This document shows positions 1-7,086 of a stretch of DNA of 64,000 nt, one piece after another (positions within the stretch are counted from its first letter, which is position 1; each line of letters opens with the position of its first letter). The stretch lies in assembly GCF_041360795.1 (NCBI RefSeq), contig NZ_JBFUPW010000001.1, positions 1,364,001 to 1,428,000 of the forward strand, written 5' to 3'. The stretch is from Arthrobacter_E sp041360795 (lineage in GTDB: Bacteria > Actinomycetota > Actinomycetes > Actinomycetales > Micrococcaceae). The translations under genes and the position numbers were made by a program. The notes below the pieces were generated by a model. The model did not search any database, was not told the DNA's origin, and worked only from the letters and a program-made list of their open reading frames with translations.

Positions 1-1
1 G

Positions 2-466
2 GAGGCGGGGCTGGCTCTCGGCGCCGGGCAGTGGAGCGTGGTGCTGCACGTGGTCCTGCCGACCGTGCGCTCGGGGCTCGTGACCGCGATCATCCTGGGC
101 ACGGCGCACGGCATCGGAGAGACCGCCCCGGTCCTGCTCACCGCCGGGGTCACGAACAACCTCAACTTCAACCCGTTCGAAGGACCTCAGGTCTCGCTTC
201 CGCTGGCCGCGCTGGAATTCGTGAAGTCGGGCCAGCCCAACATGGTGGCCCGCGGCTTCGCCACGGCCACCTTCCTCCTCTTCGTGGTGCTCGTGCTGTT
301 CATCCTGGCCCGCGTGCTCGGCGGGCAGCAGGCGGGCAAGCTCACGGCAGGACAGCAACGACGACGCGCGGCGAGGTCCCGCGCGTGGCTCCGACGTATC
401 GAAGAAAACCGCAGTGGGTGGCTGGTCAGCCACCCGACATCCACCCCGGAGGACGAACGACCATGA
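2..466 (+). CDS. pstA: Phosphate ABC transporter permease PstA, 5'-truncated by window edge
   Basis: Inner-membrane permease half of the high-affinity phosphate importer (PstSCAB), which pairs with PstC and is driven by PstB. Only about 154 C-terminal residues are in view and the frame is open to the left edge. The EAA-type loop contacted by the ATPase is visible as ALGAGQWSV...LPTVRSGL, followed by the family hallmark GIGETAPVLLTAG and two hydrophobic segments. An arginine-rich tail of about 40 residues extends beyond the last membrane segment. The stop overlaps the next start (ATGA at 463-466), so translation is probably coupled to the PstS-like gene. Assignment rests on the GETAP motif and on pstB 2.7 kb downstream. 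Confidence 0.9.
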   Translation, partial: EAGLALGAGQWSVVLHVVLPTVRSGLVTAIILGTAHGIGETAPVLLTAGVTNNLNFNPFEGPQVSLPLAALEFVKSGQPNMVARGFATATFLLFVVLVLFILARVLGGQQAGKLTAGQQRRRAARSRAWLRRIEENRSGWLVSHPTSTPEDERP

Positions 467-2259
467 CGCATGATCCCCACAAGAACCGGCGGAGCCACGG
501 GCGGGTGACCCGGCGGTTCCTCGCCCTCCTGACGGCCCTGGCCCTCGCCTCCGGGACTTTCATCCCCGCGGCCCTCGCCGCCAGCTACACCCGGATCGGT
601 GGATCCGGGTCCTCCTGGGCGGGGAACGCGGTCAATCAATGGGTCACGGACATCCGCTCCCAGGGAAGCACCGTGGACTACAACCCCAGCGGGTCCTCCA
701 CCGGCCGCAAGGAGTTCGCCAACGGCCTGGTCGACTTCGCGGTCTCGGAGATCCCGTACAAGGGTGACACCGCCGATCCGCAGGACACGGTGTTCCCCGG
801 GTTCAAATACTCGATGCTGCCCATCGCCGCCGGCGGCACGAGCTTCATGTACAACCTGCCGGTGAACGGAAAGCGGTTTTCCGAACTCAAACTCACTCAG
901 GATGCTCTGGCCAGGATCTTCACGGGAAAGGTGACCCGCTGGAATGATCCTGCGATCGCCAAGACGAACCCCGGAGTGAACCTGCCCGACCAGCAGATCC
1001 GCGTCGTCGTGCGTTCCGAGGGCTCCGGCGCCACCGCACAGTTCACCCTGTGGATGAAGCGTCAGTTCCCGTCGTACTACGCCGAGCTCTGCGGCAAGAC
1101 GGGAGGCTGTCCGAACGGGGGCGCGACGTCCTACTTCCCGGGGCAGGGCATCGCCAACTTCTCGGCCCAGAACGGATCCAGCGGCGTGACGACCTACACG
1201 GCGAACACCCCGTACACCATCAACTACGACGAGTACTCTTACGCGCTCGGGGCGAACTTCCCGGTGGCACAGGTCGGCAACGCGGCAGGGTTCTTCACGA
1301 TCCCCACCGACACCGCGGTGGCCGTGGCGCTGACCAAGGCGAAGATCAACATGGACGCGAGTTCGCCCAACTACCTCAGTCAGGACCTCTCTGCGGTCTA
1401 CACGCACAAGGACCCCCGTGTCTACGCCCTCTCCGCGTACACGTACATGCTGGTGCCGGCCCAGACGCGGGGCAGCTTCGACAACAGCAAGGGCGCCGCG
1501 CTCGGCAACTTCGCGAGCTACTCCCTCTGCGAGGGCCAGCAGACCATGGGAGCGCTGGGCTACTCGCCTCTGCCCATGAACCTGGTGATGTCCGCCATGC
1601 AGCAGGTCAAGAAGATCCCCGGGCTGGACTCGGACACCGGGAAGCGCCTGGATTCCACGATCAACGCGGCCCAGAGCAGTTCCGGGAACCCCTGTAACAA
1701 CCCCACCTTCAAACCGGGCCAGGACGTGAACAACAACCAGCTCGTCTACACGGCCCCGTTCCCTAGCGGTTGTGATGCCGCATGCCAGGCGCCCTGGAGG
1801 GGCAAGAACGTCGGCTACAACGCCGGCCCGGGCGCCAAACCCGGCCAGGTGGCGGGCGGTTCCGACGGTCCCGCGGCGGCGCAAGGCCCCGCGGCCGCAC
1901 AGGGTCCGGTCGCCAACGGAGCGACACCGCAGGGCAACAGCCCGGCCGCCGCCAAAAAGCAACCCACCGCAGCGAACAAGCCCAGCGTGTCCTGCAACCG
2001 TGCCACCGGGCAGTGCACCGACGCCAAGGGGAACGTGCTGGCCGCGGAACAGGCGCAACAGTACCTGGATGACGCGCCTGAGGCCTCCGGGCCCGGTGCG
2101 AAGGCCGTTCCCCTGGTGCTGGCGGGGAACACGGGCTGGGGGACGTCTCAGAACCTCCTCGTGGTGGCCTCATTGTTCCTCCTGCTGCTCGTCCTGACGC
2201 CTCCGCTCGCAGCGCGCTACATCAAGAGCGGACGACGCGGGAAGGGGACCGACTCATGA
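463..2259 (+). CDS. PstS-like phosphate-binding protein with C-terminal membrane anchor
   Basis: Extracytoplasmic solute-binding protein of the phosphate importer, 598 residues. Residues 1-40 form a Sec signal peptide (RR...FLALLTALALA, cleavage near ALAA-S). There is no lipobox cysteine, unlike most Gram-positive PstS proteins. The binding fold occupies roughly 41-430: GGSGSSW at the start, the SGSSTGRKEF loop, the RSEGSGATAQF loop, and the ALGY region near its end. A cysteine-containing segment and a low-complexity AAAQGP-type linker (about 460-555) lead to one hydrophobic helix at about 564-585 and a basic tail. No LPXTG motif is present. The start is fixed by the ATGA overlap with pstA. 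Family membership is secure; the membrane-tethered topology is inferred from hydrophobicity. Confidence 0.86.
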   Translation: MTHDPHKNRRSHGRVTRRFLALLTALALASGTFIPAALAASYTRIGGSGSSWAGNAVNQWVTDIRSQGSTVDYNPSGSSTGRKEFANGLVDFAVSEIPYKGDTADPQDTVFPGFKYSMLPIAAGGTSFMYNLPVNGKRFSELKLTQDALARIFTGKVTRWNDPAIAKTNPGVNLPDQQIRVVVRSEGSGATAQFTLWMKRQFPSYYAELCGKTGGCPNGGATSYFPGQGIANFSAQNGSSGVTTYTANTPYTINYDEYSYALGANFPVAQVGNAAGFFTIPTDTAVAVALTKAKINMDASSPNYLSQDLSAVYTHKDPRVYALSAYTYMLVPAQTRGSFDNSKGAALGNFASYSLCEGQQTMGALGYSPLPMNLVMSAMQQVKKIPGLDSDTGKRLDSTINAAQSSSGNPCNNPTFKPGQDVNNNQLVYTAPFPSGCDAACQAPWRGKNVGYNAGPGAKPGQVAGGSDGPAAAQGPAAAQGPVANGATPQGNSPAAAKKQPTAANKPSVSCNRATGQCTDAKGNVLAAEQAQQYLDDAPEASGPGAKAVPLVLAGNTGWGTSQNLLVVASLFLLLLVLTPPLAARYIKSGRRGKGTDS

Positions 2260-3194
2260 CGGCGACCCTTGAGGCGGCCGCACCGGGAAGCGCGCCGCCC
2301 CCGCCGTCGTTGTTCGAACCGCCCCGCCCTCCCGCCGCGCCAGCGCCACGACGTTGGGAACTGGACTTCTCCTCGATGCTGCAGCTGGTCGCGATCATCA
2401 TCCTCGGCTTTCTGCTCCAGCTGGTGTTCGTCTCCCGGGTCCAGCACGCCGCGGCCCAGCAGCAGCTGACCACTCAGTTGCGTCTCACCCTGGCCGAAGG
2501 TTCCATTCCGGTCGGGCCGAGCGACGCCGACGGCGCGCTGGTTCCCCTGGGGACGCCCATCGCGTACCTGGAGATCCCGCGGCTGGACCTCAAGGAGGTG
2601 ATGGTGGAGGGCACGACCTCGTCGCAGACGGCCCAGGGGGTCGGACACCAGCGCGACACGGCCTTCCCCGGGCAGGCGGGCAATGCCGTCGTCATGGGCC
2701 GCAGCGGCGCCTACGGCGGGGTTTTCGGCGGCCTGAACCAGCTTCAGCTCGGAGACCGGTTCGTCGTCTCCACCGGCCAGGGCCGATTCACCTACGAGGT
2801 CTCGGGGATCCGGAATCCCGGAGATCCGGATCCCGGGGCCATGAAGCCCACCGAAGGCCGCATGACGCTCGCCACGGCCGGTGGTCTGCCGTTCCTGCCG
2901 GACGACGTCCTCCGCGTGGACGCCAAGCTCGTCTCGACGGCCGCCCCCAAAGCGCTCGACGCGATCCGTGTCGGTTCGATCACCGAGGCGGAGAAACCCC
3001 TGGGTTCCGACACCTCCGGACTGGTCGGCCTGGTGTTCCTCCTGCAGCTCGCCGTCGTGGCGGGTGTCGCCTGCGTCTGGAGCCTGAAGAAATGGGGTCG
3101 CTGGCAGAGCTGGCTGATCTTCGTTCCGGCCTTCCTCACCCTCGGCGTGCTCATCGCCACCCCCTTGGGCCTGTTGCTGCCCAACCTCCTCTGA
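2256..3194 (+). CDS. Membrane-embedded sortase-fold protein lacking catalytic His and Cys
   Basis: 312 residues in an intact frame. A proline-rich N-terminus precedes one membrane helix (41-60), then a sortase-like beta-barrel (about 100-225), then two more helices (256-277, 286-308). The barrel keeps the family landmarks: IPRLDL, VEGT, GVGH, FPGQAGN, a GGLNQLQLGD strand-turn and a late R220 in LRVDA. The residues that do the chemistry are gone: the GHR histidine is R149 (VMGRSG), and the TLxTC cysteine is A208 (TLATAG). It therefore should not cleave or join peptides. It overlaps the PstS-like gene by 4 bases and lies 20 bases before pstB. A structural or binding role next to the tethered PstS-like protein is an inference. 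Confidence 0.8.
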   Translation: MTATLEAAAPGSAPPPPSLFEPPRPPAAPAPRRWELDFSSMLQLVAIIILGFLLQLVFVSRVQHAAAQQQLTTQLRLTLAEGSIPVGPSDADGALVPLGTPIAYLEIPRLDLKEVMVEGTTSSQTAQGVGHQRDTAFPGQAGNAVVMGRSGAYGGVFGGLNQLQLGDRFVVSTGQGRFTYEVSGIRNPGDPDPGAMKPTEGRMTLATAGGLPFLPDDVLRVDAKLVSTAAPKALDAIRVGSITEAEKPLGSDTSGLVGLVFLLQLAVVAGVACVWSLKKWGRWQSWLIFVPAFLTLGVLIATPLGLLLPNLL

Positions 3195-3214
3195 AACGTC
3201 GAAGGAAACCCGCC

Positions 3215-4126
3215 ATGACTCATCTGCTCCGGGCCCGCCGCGGCCGCCGTGATTCCAGCCTCGAGGCGCAGGCGCCTCTGGACGAACTCATGCTGCACGA
3301 CATCGAAGACCCGCTGCCGGCGACCCCGCCGCAGGCCATCCGGCTCTCCGAACCGGCCGAGCTCCACGCCCAGGACATCTCCGCCTGGTTCGGCGACCAC
3401 AAGGTGCTGGACCGTGTCTCCCTGTCCATGCAGGCGGGAAAAGTCACGTCCCTGATCGGACCCTCCGGCTGCGGGAAGTCGACGTTCCTGCGCATCCTGA
3501 ACCGGATGCACGAGATGATCCCCTCCGCCTCCCTGGCCGGCCGGGTGCTCCTGGACGGCGAGGACGTCTACGATCCGAACCGCCGTATCACGCAGGCCAG
3601 GCGCGATATCGGCATGGTGTTCCAGAAAGCCAACCCGTTCCCGGCCATGTCCATCTACGACAACACGGTGGCCGGTCTGAAACTCACCGGCATCAAAGCC
3701 TCGCGGGAGGAGAAGGACTTCCTGGTGGAGGATTCCCTGCGGAAGGCCTCCCTGTGGGACGAAGTGAAGGACCGCCTCCTTCAGCCCGGCGGCGGCCTCT
3801 CCGGCGGGCAGCAGCAGCGATTGTGCATCGCCCGGTCGCTCGCCGTCGCACCGCGGGTCCTTCTCATGGACGAGCCCTGCTCCGCCCTGGACCCGACCTC
3901 CACCCGCCGCGTCGAGGAGACCATCGAGTCCTTGCGGGACCAGGTGACCATCGTGATCGTCACCCACAACATGCAGCAGGCGGCGCGCGTCTCGGATCAT
4001 TGCGCATTCTTCCTCGCGGCGCAGAACACGCCGGGTGTCATCGTGGAGCACGGCCCCACCCGGCTCATGTTCCAGGAGCCCCAGGATGAGCGCACCGGGG
4101 ACTACGTCAACGGCCGGTTCGGCTGA
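3215..4126 (+). CDS. pstB: Phosphate ABC transporter ATP-binding protein PstB
   Basis: ATPase of the phosphate importer, 303 residues. Walker A is GPSGCGKST, the Q-loop region is MVFQKANPFPAMSIYDN (PFP is typical of PstB), the signature is LSGGQQQR, Walker B is VLLMDEP, and the switch histidine is in IVTHN. The N-terminus carries about 50 extra residues before the first beta strand (ELHAQDISAWFGDHKVLD). The chosen ATG at 3215 follows GAAGGAAACC at a suitable distance. An earlier in-frame start would run far back into the sortase-like gene. It completes the visible transporter; pstC would lie upstream of the window. Confidence 0.95.
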   Translation: MTHLLRARRGRRDSSLEAQAPLDELMLHDIEDPLPATPPQAIRLSEPAELHAQDISAWFGDHKVLDRVSLSMQAGKVTSLIGPSGCGKSTFLRILNRMHEMIPSASLAGRVLLDGEDVYDPNRRITQARRDIGMVFQKANPFPAMSIYDNTVAGLKLTGIKASREEKDFLVEDSLRKASLWDEVKDRLLQPGGGLSGGQQQRLCIARSLAVAPRVLLMDEPCSALDPTSTRRVEETIESLRDQVTIVIVTHNMQQAARVSDHCAFFLAAQNTPGVIVEHGPTRLMFQEPQDERTGDYVNGRFG

Positions 4127-4135
4127 GACCCACCG

Positions 4136-5092
4136 ATGACCATGACACGGCGTTCGCACTGGACCACCGGACTGGCCGCCCTCGTGCTGCTGGCCGGGAC
4201 CGGCTGGAGCGTCCACACCATGAGCGGATCCCGCGTGTCAGGGTCCGAACCGCCTCAGACGGTCGACGCCGCGGACACCGCGCTCGCGGCCCTGCGGGGG
4301 AGCGGGCGGCAGCCGGCGCCCTCGGAGACGGGCAGACCGCTCTGGCAGTCGGAGATCGATCACGCCGCGGGCTGGTCCGCGGTCCCCGCACCCGTCCCGG
4401 GCAAGATCACGGCGATGTCGGGGGAGTCCACGCCCCGGCCGGGAACGGCCACCACCGCCGGACCAGGCGCCGATCTGCCGGTGGACACCAATGCCGAAGG
4501 AGACGGCCTCGGCAAGGACACCGCCGGCATCGACCGGGGCTGGCTTCTCAGGACCGCCCAGCGCACGGGCATCCCCGCACGGGCCCTGCAGTCTTACGCG
4601 GGGGCCGCCGTCCAGTCGGAGCGGAGTGTTCCCGGCTGTGGCATCGGGTGGAACACCCTCGCCGGCATCGGGTACATCGAATCGCGCCACGGAACCTTCG
4701 GGGGCCACCGGGTGCAGCTCGACGGCCAGGTCTCCGGACCCATCCTCGGACCGGCGCTGGACGGGAACGGCTTCGCCATGATCCGCGACACCGACGGCGG
4801 GGCGCTCGACGGCGACACCCGCTGGGACCGCGCGGTGGGCCCCTTCCAGTTCATCCCCTCGACGTGGGCCCGGTACGCGAGCCGTGCAGCAGGCGACGGC
4901 GCCGCGGCCAGCCCGCACAACATGGACGACGCCGCCCTGACCGCCGCCCGCTATCTGTGCGCGGCGGGCGGCGACCTCCGGACCGCCGCCGGCTGGACCC
5001 GGGCCGTGTTCGCCTACAACCACTCCCAGCCCTATGTGGACAAAGTCCTGGCCGCGGCCGACGCCTACGCGACGCGGACCCGGGAGCCATGA
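4136..5092 (+). CDS. Secreted lytic murein transglycosylase (SLT/MltB-type)
   Basis: 318-residue predicted exported enzyme that cleaves the glycan strands of peptidoglycan. Residues 6-28 are a signal or anchor helix, followed by a disordered Ala/Pro/Gly stretch to about 130. The catalytic domain (about 134-312) shows the fold landmarks GWNTLAGIGYIESRHG with the putative general acid E182, VGPFQFIPSTW, and AVFAYNHSQPYV. Cysteines in VPGCGIGW and YLCAAGG may pair. It starts 9 bases after pstB and its stop overlaps a possible upstream start of the sortase gene. The link to the transporter is only genomic. It could remodel the wall so that surface proteins can be inserted. Confidence 0.85.
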   Translation: MTMTRRSHWTTGLAALVLLAGTGWSVHTMSGSRVSGSEPPQTVDAADTALAALRGSGRQPAPSETGRPLWQSEIDHAAGWSAVPAPVPGKITAMSGESTPRPGTATTAGPGADLPVDTNAEGDGLGKDTAGIDRGWLLRTAQRTGIPARALQSYAGAAVQSERSVPGCGIGWNTLAGIGYIESRHGTFGGHRVQLDGQVSGPILGPALDGNGFAMIRDTDGGALDGDTRWDRAVGPFQFIPSTWARYASRAAGDGAAASPHNMDDAALTAARYLCAAGGDLRTAAGWTRAVFAYNHSQPYVDKVLAAADAYATRTREP

Positions 5093-5106
5093 GGAACAGG
5101 AGAACC

Positions 5107-5847
5107 ATGAGGAAGAGGGGCGCCGTGAGGAAGACCTGGCGGATGCTGTGCGCCGGACTTCTGGCCGTCGCTGTGCTGGTCACGGCAGGCGCCCTGCTCG
5201 GAAGCAATCGCCCGGGGCCGGGCCGAGCGGGACCAGATACGGGTGCAGGAATGCCTTCCCCGAAGCCCGTGCCTGCCTCGTTGCCGGGCGGCCCGCCGCC
5301 TGGTGCGCCGGTGCTCGACGGCGGACCCGCCGCTTCGACCGGAGATGGCGGACCGGGCCGGGTGGTGCCGCCCGTGCCCGGCCAGCCCCTGAGAGTCCAG
5401 CTGCCCGGTGTTGGGCTGGATGTCCGGGTGTACGCCAGCCGACTGCCCAGAGATCGGACGCTTGATCCGCCGACCGTCCCCGACGCCTTCTGGGTGATGG
5501 ACTTCGGCGCCGCGGGACCGGCGTCCCGCAACACCGTCTACATCGCCGCGCATTCCTCATCCGTGGGGCCTGCGGCCTTCAACCCGCTCCTGGACCGGGG
5601 CGCCGTGGGAGGCGCGGTGCACGCGGGCCAGAAGATCCTCGTCACCACCCCGGAAGGGGGTTACAGCTACACGGTCACCGGTTCTGCCCGCTACGTGAAG
5701 ACGGACATCCTCGGCGCCCGGAAACTCTGGGAAGCGGTCCCGGGGCGCTTGGTCCTGGTGACGTGCTTCCAGTACAACCACCGGGCGGAGTCGGACCAGA
5801 ACTTCGTGGTCTACGCCCAGCTGGACGGGGACATGAGCCATGGCTGA
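5107..5847 (+). CDS. Class F sortase
   Basis: 246-residue membrane-anchored cysteine transpeptidase. One N-terminal helix (about 12-32) is followed by a Pro/Gly-rich linker, then the sortase barrel (about 93-240). The catalytic set is complete: H149 in YIAAHSSS, C220 in LVLVTCFQYN, and nearby R226. The short single-domain form with the AAHSS/TC pattern fits class F, the actinobacterial group. The ATG at 5107 is preferred because AGGAG lies 4 bases upstream; an in-frame ATG at 5089 overlaps the previous stop and is possible. Its substrates are not visible here, as no LPXTG protein is encoded in the locus. It is the active counterpart of the dead sortase at 2256. Confidence 0.85.
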   Translation: MRKRGAVRKTWRMLCAGLLAVAVLVTAGALLGSNRPGPGRAGPDTGAGMPSPKPVPASLPGGPPPGAPVLDGGPAASTGDGGPGRVVPPVPGQPLRVQLPGVGLDVRVYASRLPRDRTLDPPTVPDAFWVMDFGAAGPASRNTVYIAAHSSSVGPAAFNPLLDRGAVGGAVHAGQKILVTTPEGGYSYTVTGSARYVKTDILGARKLWEAVPGRLVLVTCFQYNHRAESDQNFVVYAQLDGDMSHG

Positions 5848-7015
5848 CGACGCGATCACCGAACCGCTGCCGCTCGTCCCGGTGCCCGCGTCGCTCCGCA
5901 CGGCCTCGGTGATCGAGGCGGCACGGGAGGCCTCCACGCCCCCGACCCTCCAGGAGGAGAGGGCGTTGCGGCACGAGCGGGCGATGACGGCCGCCGCGGA
6001 ACGGGCCGGTTCCTGGACCAAGGAGCCCACCTCCCAGGACCGCCGGCGCGGCAGCGTGCCCGGCTCCGGACCCGCCCACCCCGGACCCGAGGGCGGACAC
6101 GCCCCCGGCCGGACGGCGAGGTCCGCGGGCATCGTGCTGTTCCTCCTGGTGCTGTTGGCCGCCGGAGGCACGCTGTTGCTGCTCAAGCCTTGGGCCGGGG
6201 CGGCCACTGCGGCCCCGGTGGCCGTCCCGAGGGTGCTCGGCCTGTCCACCGCGCAGGCCGGTGCCGCCCTGCGCGGCGCAGGGCTCCTGCCCGGCGGCGA
6301 GACCCATGGGTTCCACCCCACGGTGCCCCGCGGACAAGTCACCGGAACCGACCCGGGAGCGGGCGCACAGGTGAGGCCGGGCAGCGCGGTCGTGCTGCGC
6401 ATCTCGGACGGCCCGGCGCCGACCGTCAAGGCGACAGCCCTGCCATCGACGACCGTGCCGGGCATCCCGGTGCCCACCCTGAGCGGCCGGCGCCTCGACG
6501 AGGCGACCAGGGAACTGTCGTCACTCGGTCTCGCCGTCGGGACGATCACGGAATCCGATTCCGCCTCTCCGGTCGGAACAGTGCTGTCCTCCTCGCCCGG
6601 GGTACGCGAGGTGCTCCGCCCCGGTGCCCTCGTGGATCTGACCGTGGCCAGCGGTCTCCAGCAGGTGCCGCGTGGTCTGCTCGGACGGAGCGTCGCGAAC
6701 GTAGTGCAGGCGCTGCGCACCGCGGGATTCGCCGTCGTCGTGACCGACGGCGGTCGCAGCCGGCAAGGCGTCGAACCGGTGACGGGGCTCTCGGCGACTG
6801 AAGGGTCGAGGGCCCCGGCGGGCAGTGTCATCACGGTGCGATTCGCGCCGGCCGCGGCCGATCCGCCGTCGCCGACGCCCGGCGCACAACCCACCGGCTC
6901 ACAGACCGCTGGAACACAGTCCCCTGGAACACAGGCCACCGACGCGCCCTCACCCCGTGCCCCGGAGGGTGCGCCGAGCAGGCCGGACGAACCTTCCACC
7001 GCTCCCGCCGGCTGA
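5840..7015 (+). CDS. PASTA-domain membrane protein without kinase domain
   Basis: 391 residues: a charged cytoplasmic region (1-92), one membrane helix (about 96-115) and an extracellular part with three PASTA repeats (about 128-193, 208-277, 279-350), each showing the VP...G....A...L...G core. A Thr/Pro/Gln-rich tail ends the protein. PASTA repeats bind peptidoglycan or muropeptides and are best known from PknB-type kinases, but here no kinase domain precedes them. The start overlaps the sortase stop by 8 bases, so the two are co-translated. With the lytic transglycosylase and sortase this suggests a wall-facing assembly; its function is unknown. Confidence 0.78.
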   Translation: MADDAITEPLPLVPVPASLRTASVIEAAREASTPPTLQEERALRHERAMTAAAERAGSWTKEPTSQDRRRGSVPGSGPAHPGPEGGHAPGRTARSAGIVLFLLVLLAAGGTLLLLKPWAGAATAAPVAVPRVLGLSTAQAGAALRGAGLLPGGETHGFHPTVPRGQVTGTDPGAGAQVRPGSAVVLRISDGPAPTVKATALPSTTVPGIPVPTLSGRRLDEATRELSSLGLAVGTITESDSASPVGTVLSSSPGVREVLRPGALVDLTVASGLQQVPRGLLGRSVANVVQALRTAGFAVVVTDGGRSRQGVEPVTGLSATEGSRAPAGSVITVRFAPAAADPPSPTPGAQPTGSQTAGTQSPGTQATDAPSPRAPEGAPSRPDEPSTAPAG

Positions 7016-7029
7016 AGCACCGCTGGGCT

Positions 7030-7083
7030 GCACGCCCTGGGGGATACGGCCGACGACGACGGCTGCCAGCCACCCGGGCGTGC
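7030..7083. terminator. Candidate bidirectional hairpin between convergent genes
   Basis: GCACGCCC at 7030-7037 pairs with GGGCGTGC at 7076-7083 across a GC-rich 38-base interior that can itself fold. It sits exactly between the convergent PASTA and helR genes. There is no U-tract, so the terminator call is tentative. Confidence 0.35.
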
Positions 7084-7086
7084 GCT

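Noticed and set aside
187..2058. 623-codon open frame on the minus strand
   Set aside because: It lies antisense to pstA and the PstS-like gene, both of which show clear family motifs; high GC content leaves the opposite strand open by chance.
2256..3194. Calling the sortase-like gene a pseudogene
   Set aside because: The frame is uninterrupted, with good overlap to neighbours; loss of two residues points to a pseudoenzyme, not a broken gene.
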